From NCBI GenBank assembly GCA_034620365.1, contig JAQGEQ010000084.1:2728001-2792000 (forward strand): a stretch of 64,000 nucleotides of DNA, in the 5' to 3' direction. Made by a program: the position numbers and the translations under genes. Below the pieces are notes generated by a model. That model saw nothing but the letters and a program-made list of their open reading frames with translations. It did no database searches and was not told where the DNA came from. Origin of the DNA: Pegea sp. RAD2-039. Lineage: Eukaryota > Chordata > Thaliacea > Salpida > Salpidae. Each line of letters starts with the position of its first letter. Position 1 is the stretch's first letter. Positions 37,501-48,200 of the stretch are shown here, in pieces.

Positions 37501-40500
37501 TTCATGTAACCTGGGTCTGGCCCACAAGCAACTTGGCCAATATTCTTCAGCTCTTGACTGCCAACGACGGTTTCTGGCAATCAGTAAAGACCTAAACAGC
37601 ATCCGGGGCACTTTTAAGGCCCTTGGGAACTTAGGTGATCTTTATTCAGAGAGAAAAGAGCCAGAACTTGCCATCGAAGCTTACAGTCAGCAACTAGACC
37701 TTGCTCGTGAAGTTGATGAGGTGGGACTTGTAGTTCAAGCCCTGGCATCACTTGGGACATCTTTAAGATCTTGTGGACAGTTTGAAAGAGCGCTGAGCTT
37801 TCATCGAGAAGAAGTTGATCTCTATCAAAAGTCGTTAAAAGATTTCAAGAATGAATATCGGGCCCAAGGTCGATTGGGAGCCACATTGACCACTCTGGGT
37901 CAGGTCAATGAGGCCAAAAAGTGCTACCAGCGACAAGTAGAGCTGACCAGAGGCGACCACGCGTCAAAGAAGCGCGTGATGCGAGCTTGGAGCAACTTAG
38001 CCATTGCCCACAGCAATTTGCAGGAGTATGAAGAAGCAGTAAGCTGTTTACGACACCAGGTGTCGCTGTTTGCAGCTGATGACGTCAGCAGCTCGTCGCG
38101 ATGTGAGCACTGTATCGCTTTTTGTCGACTTGGTGACTGTCTCGTAGCCCTGAACAAATTTGAACAAGCGGCTGATGCTTACCAGGACGCTTTTAAGGTG
38201 GTCGAGCATGTAGACAACTTCGAATTGACTGACCGCTGCTTGGAGGGAGCTGTAGGCGCGCTCAACATGAGTCATCGACTCGATGACGCGATTATTTGCG
38301 CCACCAAGCGAGTGCAATATACAGAGAACGCGCGCGACTTATATGCAAATGCTGCCGCTTGTGGGGATCTTGGTGTTCTTCTTTCTGAAGTTGGTGAGCA
38401 TGAGAAGTCTGTAAAGATGCTTCGGGAGCAAATGAGATTGGGATTAGAAATTGGAGATGAACAGATCAAAGCAGATGCTGCATGTGCTCTTGGCAACGCT
38501 TACTTGCTCGTTGAGAACTTTTCTACTTCCATTGAATTTCATAAACTCGATTTGGAGATAGCGATGAACCAGTGTAACCGGCCTTACCAGGGCAGGGCTC
38601 ATTCCAACCTAGCTATTGTTTATGAAAAATCCTTGGATCATGTTTCTGCTCTTTCTAGTCAGGAGCAGCATCTCTTTATTGCTAAAGAGGAAAATGATGA
38701 AGTTGCAAAAGTGACAGCTCTTCAAGGAATTGCCAGGTGAGGATAACTCTGATTCAACTTCCTGTAAACTTCACTTAATTGCTGCAAAATCAGAGTTTTA
38801 TAAAAGAGTTTCAACAAAAGAAGCTCGAATTGTTTCACTTGTTGAAGTAAACATCTGTTTTATGTTTGTCGACAACAAGCTGAAAGTTGCTTCTTTTGAT
38901 CTTTATTTATTCTTGAAAACCGCTAGTTAAGTGTTTGAAATCACAAATTGTTTGTTTGCGAAATTAGATTTGTTCTAAGAACTCTTCAAAAAGTAATTTT
39001 ATCCGATAAAACTGAATTAGCAAATCTTATTGTGAATCAAGTTCTTTTTATGAGAAAAAAATAAATTTTGCGACAAGCAAACTATTTCCTAAAATTTCAA
39101 TTTTTTATAACTCCTTCACATAAATCAAAATTGTTTAATTTAGATAAAATAAACTAGTAACTTATTTTAATAAATAAAATTTTAATAAATTTGTAGGAAT
39201 ATGCTGATGATAGGTGGTCAAGACTACACTAAGGCAATCCCTCTCCTACAGCAAGCTCTTTTTTATTCCAAAGACCTCATAGAATCCCTCATTAATACCT
39301 TCATCTTAATGACGCGCGTTTATTGGTCTTGTAATGATCTTAAACGAGCTTTGGATCAAATAACTGAGGCCATTCAACAAATCGAAGCAAACCCCGACCA
39401 CTTGTCTATTTCATTAATTCAATCTGCTCATACTTTGTATTTGGCTTGTTTGTTTGAAAATAGCAAATTTGAAGAAGCTTTGTTAGTTGCTGAAAAAGTT
39501 CGTTCTGGTAATAGTGACTTAGTGTTTGATGACGTCACAGAATCGGTGCGAGAAGCTGACAGTCCTTTGTTGCATTATTACGTAGCAATGAATCGATTTG
39601 TCTACGTTTGGTTACTTCTACCACAGCAAGGCCTGGCTTACTGCAAGTGTCACGTGATCACATCTGATACTAGCCTCGGGGATCAGATCAGTTGTTTGCG
39701 GGTGTCAGTAGGCGTTGATACTGGCGAACAACTCACTTCAAACCCGAAGTATCGGAAACGCAAATCTCGATTTTCAGTTCACGATCATCTGTTGGTGAGT
39801 GCCGATGGTGATTTGCCGAAGACATCGACAAAACAAATCGACGTCAAGCAGTGGAAGTCAACGATTCACGCTCTTGATGAGATCTTGACCGGAAGTGACA
39901 TCACACAGCTGATAAAGTCATCAACGAAGCTGTCAATCATCGCTGATGACTTGCTCATCTTTGTTCCTTTCTCCTTACTCAAACGATCACCAACTGATCC
40001 CTACTTATCTCAAAGACTTCATCTTCAACAAGCAACTTCTCTCACTCAGCACTTTTCCTGTTCTGATCGCGATTTTATCTCCCAACCGCTCCTGGATGCT
40101 TCTTTAGTCATCGGTAATCCATCTCTTCCTCCTGAAGTTATCCGATTTCTTCCAACGTCAACTGGAGAAGAAGAAATCGCGTTGATGACGTCATTGACGC
40201 GTACAGAAGCAATGGTAGGGGGACAAGTGACCAGGATGCAGGTGATAGACAGAATGACCCGCAGTGAACACGTCCACTTGGCCTGTCCACTTGCTTTGTG
40301 GACCGATTGTTGTGGAGTTGTGGTCAGTGATGGTGTCCACGTCACAGTACCAGCGACACCTAGCGTTGAGTTATCAAATCGAGAAGAAGATAGAAAATCT
40401 TGTGTGACTGTTGAAGAGCCAACTTATGATGATCTTTCCGACTTCCTTCTCACACCGGATCAGATCCAATCTCTTGATCTATCTTCCTGTAAACTTATTA

Positions 40501-42632
40501 CAATTGGATCTCCTCATCTGCTGCCATCAAGTGGTGACTTTGACCAACTTACTTCTTCTCTCAGACGGATTGCTATCGCGTTCTTGACCGCGGGCGCCGC
40601 ATCCTGCCTCTTTTCAATGTGGCCCGTCCCACACAGCGCTTATCGTCTCTTCCTTCACCACCTTCACACCTTACTAGCCCAGAGAAAGCAACTGTTTGAA
40701 GCTTTCAACGCGGCACGGGACCACTTGCGAGCCACGGACCACTTTGCCCACCCGTCTTATTGGGCTGGTTTTGTGCTGATCGGGCGCGAGGTGGCGCTAA
40801 AGGGCTGCGCTTTGACGCACGCGCTTACTGTGGTGTTGAGCGAGCAGAAACCACGTGACACCTTCCAACTTGCTTCTGACTTCGTAACAAAGGCACTTGA
40901 TTCGCCCCATCAGTTTGTCTACAGGCTACAGGTTAGTTGTTTCATGCAGTGGTGACGTCACTGAAGCTTTTCGATGTGCAGCAGAGCGTGACGAGCAGTT
41001 TGGGATCATATTCGATTGGATGGAGGAAATTTTTGAGTGCTGCTGGCTTCCAACTCAAATCTTCTGATCATCAAGGTCCTGATGCAATCTTCTTCCCGAA
41101 GAGTGATGCAAGATCTCAACTAGAAGTCAAAATTCATCGAAATCCGACTCTTTTCAACTCATTCGTTTCTTACAGACTGTTCAAACTGTTCTCCGCTTCA
41201 TGTTGGGATTATCTGATGATCTTCTGATCATTATCTCTCAGCTACTCATCAATCAAGTCTCTGTATCTTGTCTTCATTGGTTGCAGTCCGACCTGTTGCC
41301 ATGGATGGAGAACAAAGGGTCGGAGGTGCCCCAATTACCAACTAATCTTGAGAACGAGGAAGAAGTGATGAAGCTTCTCATCTATATCGGTTTTTACTTC
41401 TTTTGACTTAATCCTTCTTTAACATCTGTATCATAGGGATCAATCCGAAAGATATGAGATTGAATTCGGGTTCAAGTGAGATCTGTATGAGACTCCAAAA
41501 ATGTCTTCAAGCTCTTCGACTCGTTTCAACAAAAGATTCCGATCATTTTTTGGATCAAAATGATCCTATTGTAGATCAGATGAAGAAAAGAAGAAGTTTA
41601 GCAATCAGCAATCCGTCTTCGAGTTTCAGGAGCAAGATCGTATCTTCCAACATCTCATTCAAAGTGTGTCATCTTCATCACTTTCATCCAATTAATCTTC
41701 TCATCTCAGACTCCTTCCAACATCTCTAATCAACATCCGATCCTCCCTTCAATGTTTCGGTTGATTGATGCCAGCAACATCCAGCCGCAAGACACAAACA
41801 GTTTGTCATCAGATCACCGCATCGATGAATCGCTGTTGTCGGATATCGACACAAAAACTGAAGAGTGTGGGATTTTGAACGTTGAGGAGCCGCGAGTTTT
41901 TACTCATATCCCGATGGGAACAAAACTAATAGCACCCAAGCCTCTTCTGCCATCAGTAAGATCATCTTTCATCTTTTAAATTCATTAATTCTTCTATTTC
42001 AGAAAAGTACAGCTTTTAGTGAAGTGAAATCAACTCCTAGTAGCTCCTTCCAACTTGCTCCCGGCTCCATAGAGTCTTTACTTTATTCAAGATCACCATC
42101 CATGTTGGTACCCTTGGCCCGGAAGCCCAGGACACTACTGAGTGATAATCCGCAAAATCCTTTTGAATCTTCAGAACCAGCTTCATTCTATTCAAACAAG
42201 ATCTTTGCCGGCAGCTCTTATTTCGGCTCTTCTTCGAGTCATCATCTTCCAAAGATTTGTGTGGTCAGTCCACAGCGAGAAGAACCTGATCCAACTAGTA
42301 GTGAGCACCCAACTAGGGTCCGCACTCCTCCTTTGAAGACCTCTTCTGCTGTTTTTGGTGTCATCGCTTCACAATCTGTGAACGAATCCGTCAAATCTCT
42401 AGAGATCCAGAAACTACACATCAGCAGCCGTGGGCCAGTTTTTTCAACGACCAGATCAGTCAGTTCGACTCGTTCACTTGCTAGCAACAGCAGTACAGGA
42501 TCAAGCAAGTCAGAACCAATCAAATCGAAGGAGCAGCGCAATCGGAAGACTGCTGAGATACTTCGTCGTTTGAGCTCGCGAAATAAAAACGAGAAGTTAG
42601 GAATTGAAAATGAAAAAATCGAGTTTGTTTGA
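28571..42632 (+). CDS. TTC28: TTC28: tetratricopeptide-repeat protein with CHAT domain
   Basis: Seventeen exons: 28571-28813, 29774-29921, 30028-30149, 30785-30888, 31040-31208, 31353-31666, 31767-31882, 36267-36382, 36441-36578, 36736-36872, 37207-38736, 39197-40931, 40982-41125, 41176-41389, 41437-41663, 41710-41955, 42003-42632. Sum 6333 nt, 2110 aa; all phases match. TTC28 is a large TPR scaffold linked to mitosis and cytokinesis. Residues about 1-1150 are TPRs; markers such as MKLGKNPFVVLSVIGQ, SAKLKGSVFSALGS and GTHGNLAVAYQAL align with human TTC28. A CHAT (caspase-like) domain covers about 1180-1580, ending SYWAGFVLIGR. After it, GWRKFLSAAGFQL and DAIFFPKSD also match, then a Ser-rich tail of about 400 residues. 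The human protein is about 2480 aa; the difference is mostly in the tail. Five short introns (47-50 nt) sit at the 3' end and long ones at the 5' end. The 4384-nt intron 31883-36266 contains the antisense SLC25A51 gene. Confidence 0.93.
32321..32326 (-). terminator. Candidate SLC25A51 poly(A) signal
   Basis: AATAAA on the minus strand about 150 nt after the SLC25A51 stop, still inside the TTC28 intron. Confidence 0.4.
32479..33378 (-). CDS. SLC25A51: Mitochondrial NAD+ carrier, SLC25A51 type, nested in TTC28 intron
   Basis: Intronless 299-aa frame on the minus strand. SLC25A51 imports NAD+ across the inner mitochondrial membrane. Three carrier repeats are visible: FPINKLMFRQQLYG, then APLERIQNLLQD, then FPVNVVKTRMQSKLGG. 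Family-specific blocks HFVCGFAASMTNIVVTFP, LYRGLMPPLLQK, LYRGLTPILYRNGPS and SWGVINSAYE correspond one for one to human SLC25A51/52. Length fits the family (297 aa in human). The first repeat has K rather than R/K plus acidic residue in its signature, as the subfamily does. It lies entirely within a TTC28 intron in opposite orientation. Human SLC25A51 also has an uninterrupted coding exon, so lack of introns is not by itself evidence of retroposition. An AATAAA lies at 32326-32321. Confidence 0.92.
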   Translation of the reverse strand: MQCCDAEDSIKNTLNKHDRDDFPHFVCGFAASMTNIVVTFPINKLMFRQQLYGIRYSKALNQLYKEGAFTLYRGLMPPLLQKSASVSLMFGLFNHFDQLLVHQLSCNSFQSTVAAGLMAGTCEAVFAPLERIQNLLQDPRYTKTFPNTSSAFKQIAYQYGIKELYRGLTPILYRNGPSSALFFLLRKPIKDQLGSKSDETNKVVTVASNFASGAAIGALCSSIFFPVNVVKTRMQSKLGGSFDSFSQTFWVIFNERKRSLRKVYRGIHLNMIRSFISWGVINSAYEIYFTFYLKTTKKS

Positions 42633-42870
42633 AATAATATTTGTTTCTGTTTTAATTGTCGATATTTTGATTTTTTTTCATTTTCTAATTTCTCTACAAT
42701 CAAAATGTAAATTTTAACTGACTTTATTTTCAATCAATTATTTTTGTAAATGTTTCTTTTATATCTTTTCATTTTATCTTTTACATCTGTGATCAATTCT
42801 TCATTGTGATTCTATCTTTCTACATCAAGCACTTCAATCTCTTATTGCTCTTTGGATATTACAAAAGCTT

Positions 42871-42876
42871 AATAAA
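42871..42876 (+). terminator. Candidate TTC28 poly(A) signal
   Basis: AATAAA 239 nt after the TTC28 stop codon, followed by a T/GT-rich stretch. Confidence 0.5.
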
Positions 42877-45267
42877 ATTTGATGAATTTTTTGTTCATCT
42901 TCAAAAAACTTTTGATATTTCAATGTTTAAAATATAAAACCCATTAGCCAGCTTTACTTTACAATGCTTAAGCAAGTTTTTTTCTATCATAGAGTATCTC
43001 AACAAACCTAACTTGAGATCTTTACTGCATTCTATCTACAGATCATCAAATTGTCCTTGTCTAATTTTATAGATAGCAATATGTTGATAATATTATTCAG
43101 ACTTTTGTTTAATAGATTTCAAAAGTGACTGCAAAGTTTAGAAACAATTTTAAGCGAAATCTTTAAAACATAATCATGAATATTAAAACAACTTTTGAAT
43201 GATTAATCAAACTCGACAAAGATTTACTTTTAGATATGATGTAAGAAATCTGAAAAAGTATCTAACAGCAACTATTAACTCATAAACACCGAATGCGATA
43301 AGTTGGTGTTCTAGAATTAGCCACCCAAAGTTAGTTGGGTTTATTTCGTATCTTAACTTGTAAAACATTTTAAGCCAGTAAAAAATATTTCTTAGTAATC
43401 ACGTGATCTTTCGACAAATTTATTTTAACATAATTGATATAAAGCTAGTTAACATAAAAATTCAGTTTTTGTAGCTATCGACCTATAATGAACTTTTCTG
43501 GATTATTGAAGGATTGCATTTACTTAAATTTATTGCTTAAACACAAATCACTTTTCTCATAATAGATATTTTTCTCTAAATATATCTTGTACCAAAGCTA
43601 GTATTTTTAACTTTTCTATCTATGTTATAAGCCAACCAATATCAAAAGATTAAAAACAGTTTTCTGATTATACTACTTTTAATTAAAACAATTTTTATAA
43701 ATTTTGTCACTTGCTTTTAGAAATTAACAAATAGTACAAAATGTTTACTATGCATAAAAAAAGTCATCTCTTTGTGCAGCTTGATTAGTTGTAAGCATTA
43801 TACCCAATTTATAATTGATAAAGAAAGGATTGAGATCCCAAAAAACAATCTAAAAACTTATGTGTAATTATTGAAAGTTTAGTTAAAAATTGTTTACAAG
43901 TACCAACATCATTTGATTTTTTGAATTTGGAAAATTAACTTGAACTTTTCTTGATAAAACGTTTATGAGAAAGTATTTTAACTATTTGTAAACAACTTTT
44001 AAAATGATCTTTAAAAATGTTCAAAAAAGTTTGAGAATATTAAAAAAATTAATTTTGAACTTCAGATAGATTAATATTTAAATATTTTCTAGTTTTTTTC
44101 TATCTTCATATCGTAGTTTGAAAGTTTAAACATGTTATTGGTTGATAATATTAAGTCTTACTAACATATAGATGCCGCTGTATTGACCAAAACCTTTTTA
44201 TTCAATTTTATGACATAAATTTTTAATAATTTGGTTAAAAAAACAAATTTAACCTATTTAATTTATATTGTAATAAATCAAATTTTTAATGACATATTGT
44301 AATTAAAGTAATTGAAATTTAATATTTGTTTAATTTAACAAATTGCTTAGGTAGTAAATCAGTCGAACAGAAGTTATTCTGTCTCAAATCTATTATTACT
44401 TTGCCGACTACACCCTCAGCTTGAAATAAAAGGAGAAAGGATATAATGGAAACATTTGCTGGTGATATGAATACATTCATTGTAACAATTTGTTTCAAAC
44501 ATTATAAAACGCTTTCATATTTTTGTGTTGATTCGCTTCACTTGACATTATTGATTATGCCAAATTATTTGATTACTTTTTTTAGTTTCTTTAGTAACTA
44601 GTATTACAAGATTAGAAATAGATAAAAAGAGTTTTTTGCATTTTATGATGGTAGAGGTCATCATTTTTTGTAAAAAAGTATCTTTGCTTTTTTTAATTAA
44701 TCTTTTTAACTTTAAAAATACTTTTTAGGCTTTATATTAAAATATTTTTGAAACTCTCTTTATTACCTGTACTGTTTAAATTATGATTAAATCTAGATGG
44801 GGAAGCATTTTAATACTTTTCTTAACAATTAAATTGTAGCAATTTTTTTTATTAATTAGTAATCATCAAAAATTATATTAACATTTACCACTTCATAAAA
44901 AATTTCAAAACCTTCATTTTTTCTATTGTTTTTTTCTTGATTATTTAAATAGCTAGAAGGCTTTTAAAAAGTACTTCACCATAAGTGATAACTAGTTCTT
45001 TTTTTATCTCCTTTGTGCTCGATAACTAACCCCGGTGAATTTTCGTCAATAGGACTAAGTCTTGAGTAGTTGATTATACTTTGCTCTTTATACTAACAGT
45101 AACTTCTCTTTTTAATCAACAATGCAAAGTGGTTAAAGTAAACTTATGTTACGTTTGAAATTTTTTTGTCATTCTTTCTAATTCTTTAGGGCAACAAACA
45201 GTTATTTCTTGGAGACAAGCTTTGTTTACTTTTTTGAGTTCTATACTCAACATGAAATGAAAAGAAG
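42877..45267. other. Intergenic, AT-rich
   Basis: About 2.4 kb. A less AT-rich patch at about 44355-44460 includes an imperfect palindrome around GAACAGAAGTTATTCTGTCTC; nothing else is recognised. Confidence 0.5.
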
Positions 45268-48200
45268 ATGACAACGAAAGAGGGTTTAGTCAACTTCAAC
45301 CTACTTGCTTCTTTCAACAGCGATCAGTTAAGACCAGATGAAAGTGAGTTTTACTTCTTCTTATCTTAATAAGATCATTTTTTCGTGACTTGATGTGCTC
45401 AAGCTTTTTGTGTCATAAGAAATCAGTTTTTAAATATCAAATAGAATTAGAAAGAAATCAAACAAAAACATAAAGGAAAATTAATCTTAAACATCAAAGG
45501 AAGCGTTTTTCAGCTTAGAATGTAGAAATAGATTATAGGTAAATGATAGGCAAGATTTTATATTTTATTATAAAATACTTAATTCTGAAAGTTTGCAAAA
45601 TCTAATATATTTTATAAATATTTTAAACTTATACAATACTTCTACTATTTGTATTGTTACAGTTTTTATCATGGTTTTCTTTGAGCCCCCGAATATTCGT
45701 TGTTAGTTTATTTGCTTCATTGTTGTTGTCAGTAAATCTTTTAAAAGCAGCTTGTTTTTCAGGAATAATACAAACACTAAAATAAAAATAATTCAAACAG
45801 ATTTAAGTTACTTTTCATTTGTCATGGTTGTATTTCAATCAAAAATTTTTACAAATTATAAATGTATTTTGATAAAATTAAGTATCAATTATTATACTAT
45901 TTATCTATTGATTAGAATCAAAATATTTCAAATAAAAGTAAATAATACAAAACTAAGAAGATATAGTGCTTACAAATAATAGTATTAAGTAAGATCATCA
46001 GATAATCTCCGATCTTCCTTAACTTTCATATAAGTTTGCAAACATTTACTGAAGGTAGTGACAATGGCAAGTCTATTCTTGTCTTTTAATTCATCAAATG
46101 ATCTACAACTTCACTTCAACATAACAACTCGTAGATTTCTTGTAAGACTCGCTCTTATCATTCTGCTAAATTCTATCAGAGGAACGGCTGTTGAAATATT
46201 TTAGTTGAAAAGTTTATGCTTCAATACAACATTCTAGAAAGCTATTTGTTTTAAAGTTTGTTTGGAGTTGATAATATCTAAAATTGTTTCACCAGTTTAC
46301 GATATTTTATTTTTATGAAACGATTAAATAAAATGAAAAAAACTTCTTTAATTTTAGATTGTAAAAGCTTGTATGTATTGATAAAATCACTTCCAATACA
46401 GTCTTCAGTGATAGCAACAAAACAATTTGGTCAACTCAGAAGCACTTGAATTATCTGCTAAAAAAAGAGTTGTACTTGGTATGATTGGTGAGACAGAACT
46501 TAGCATAAAGAAATAGGTTTATAGTATTTTGCAGTATTAGAGAAATGTATTTGTTTAATGTTTGCTTGCTATTTTTATCGTTTCTTATCATTGAAAACGT
46601 TTATTTAGTTTGTTTTATTGAAACGAATATTTAAAAATAGTTTATTCAAGATATAAATGTAAAATCATTGCTTAATACAGCGTGAAAAGTCAACTTTAAG
46701 TTAATGTTGTTATGTTGTGACAAATAATTTTCATATGCAGCAGAGGAAAGTTGGAAAAATCGAATCCGCAAAAAAATAGAAAATGATCTATCAAGTCAAG
46801 TAGCTCAAGCTCTTGCTCCTTTAAAGTCCCAACGAAAAATGGACGAACCCAAAAGCCATCATGTAAGTTTGAATCTCATATAACTGGATCAAACTATTTG
46901 TTTAAAGTCGTCTGATGACATGTTTGTCGGTTCCGGATAGATTTGAATTTTCTAAATTATTTTGGTTGAAAACATTTTTGAACAATCTTGTATACTTGTT
47001 TTGATTGGTTGGTTGAAAGTAAAAACATCCCAGAATATTCATTAAAAAGTTTTGTAGCTTTTTATGTAGCATTGTTGACGGGGTGATTCTCATAACTTTC
47101 ACCATTGAGTAGTTTAAAGCTGTTCAAACATAAATTCATAAACAATTGAATAAACTTTAGTTGGTGATGATTTATTTGTAACCCACAGGCTTTGCTAAAT
47201 TTAAATCCTTAAAATAAATCAATTAAAACTCTTTAAAACTTTATTATTTAAAAAAGTTTACTAAAACTTTGAAATATTTTGCAGAAATTGTTTACTTAGG
47301 AATTTTAGTTATTTCTAGAATAACTACACTTGGGGTTGTATAAACACAGACTAAAATATCTTTTAGCTTGATCTTTAAAGGTTAAAATGATGTCTACGTT
47401 CGTAAATGATATCTAAAAAATTACATATATAATATACAATCAGTACAAACAATAATTGTTAAACTTTTTTTAGAACTAAAGTAACTTTGATTATATCTAA
47501 TAAGGTTTTATGAAACACTAAAAATGTCAAAAAGTCAATTCTATAAAATTTTGGTTCACGGATTGCTTTCAGTGTGTCAGAATCAAATTAACAAAATGTT
47601 TTAACTTAAAAAATGGGTTGAATACTTTTATCTCAAACAACATACGTTTGTCTGAAAGGTTTTTCTATTTAACAGGATATTTACAGAAATGATAGAAACT
47701 TCAAATATATCAACTCAAACTTCACTCGTCAAAGAAGGTTGTTTGCTGATTTCAACAAAATTACTAAAAGTTATGGCAACAAGATGCTTTCATCTCAATC
47801 ATTTACAAAACTCTGCGAATCAGGATCAACAGAGTTGCTTTCTCGATGTAAGTATCTTACCGAATACTAGCTTCTAATAATCTGTTCTACAGATATCTGC
47901 GCTGAAAATACTTTTTTTTACAAATTTAATATAATTAAATGATGCTTCACATTCAAAGCATTCAATTTTAATGAAACTTTTGAAATGTTTATTTTGATAA
48001 GAACTTTGAAGAACTATAACATTAACAGATTTTCTATTTTAAGTTTTTTTCTCATTTCAATATTGATTTTATAGAAGCTTTTAAGTATATAACCGGAGTT
48101 TATTGAAATATAAACCTGAAATGAAATACTCCAATTTGTAGTTGTTAAAAAATGCTGCTTTTATAAATCTGATATTTGACCCACACTCACCAAGTAATCG

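Noticed and set aside
37924..38496. Minus-strand open frames opposite TTC28
   Set aside because: They are shadows of the GC-richer TPR exon, which is well supported by homology.
45752..45979. 75-codon open frame in the first intron of the 293-aa gene
   Set aside because: Composition is that of intronic AT-rich DNA (Ile/Lys/Tyr/Asn only) and no phase-compatible use was found.
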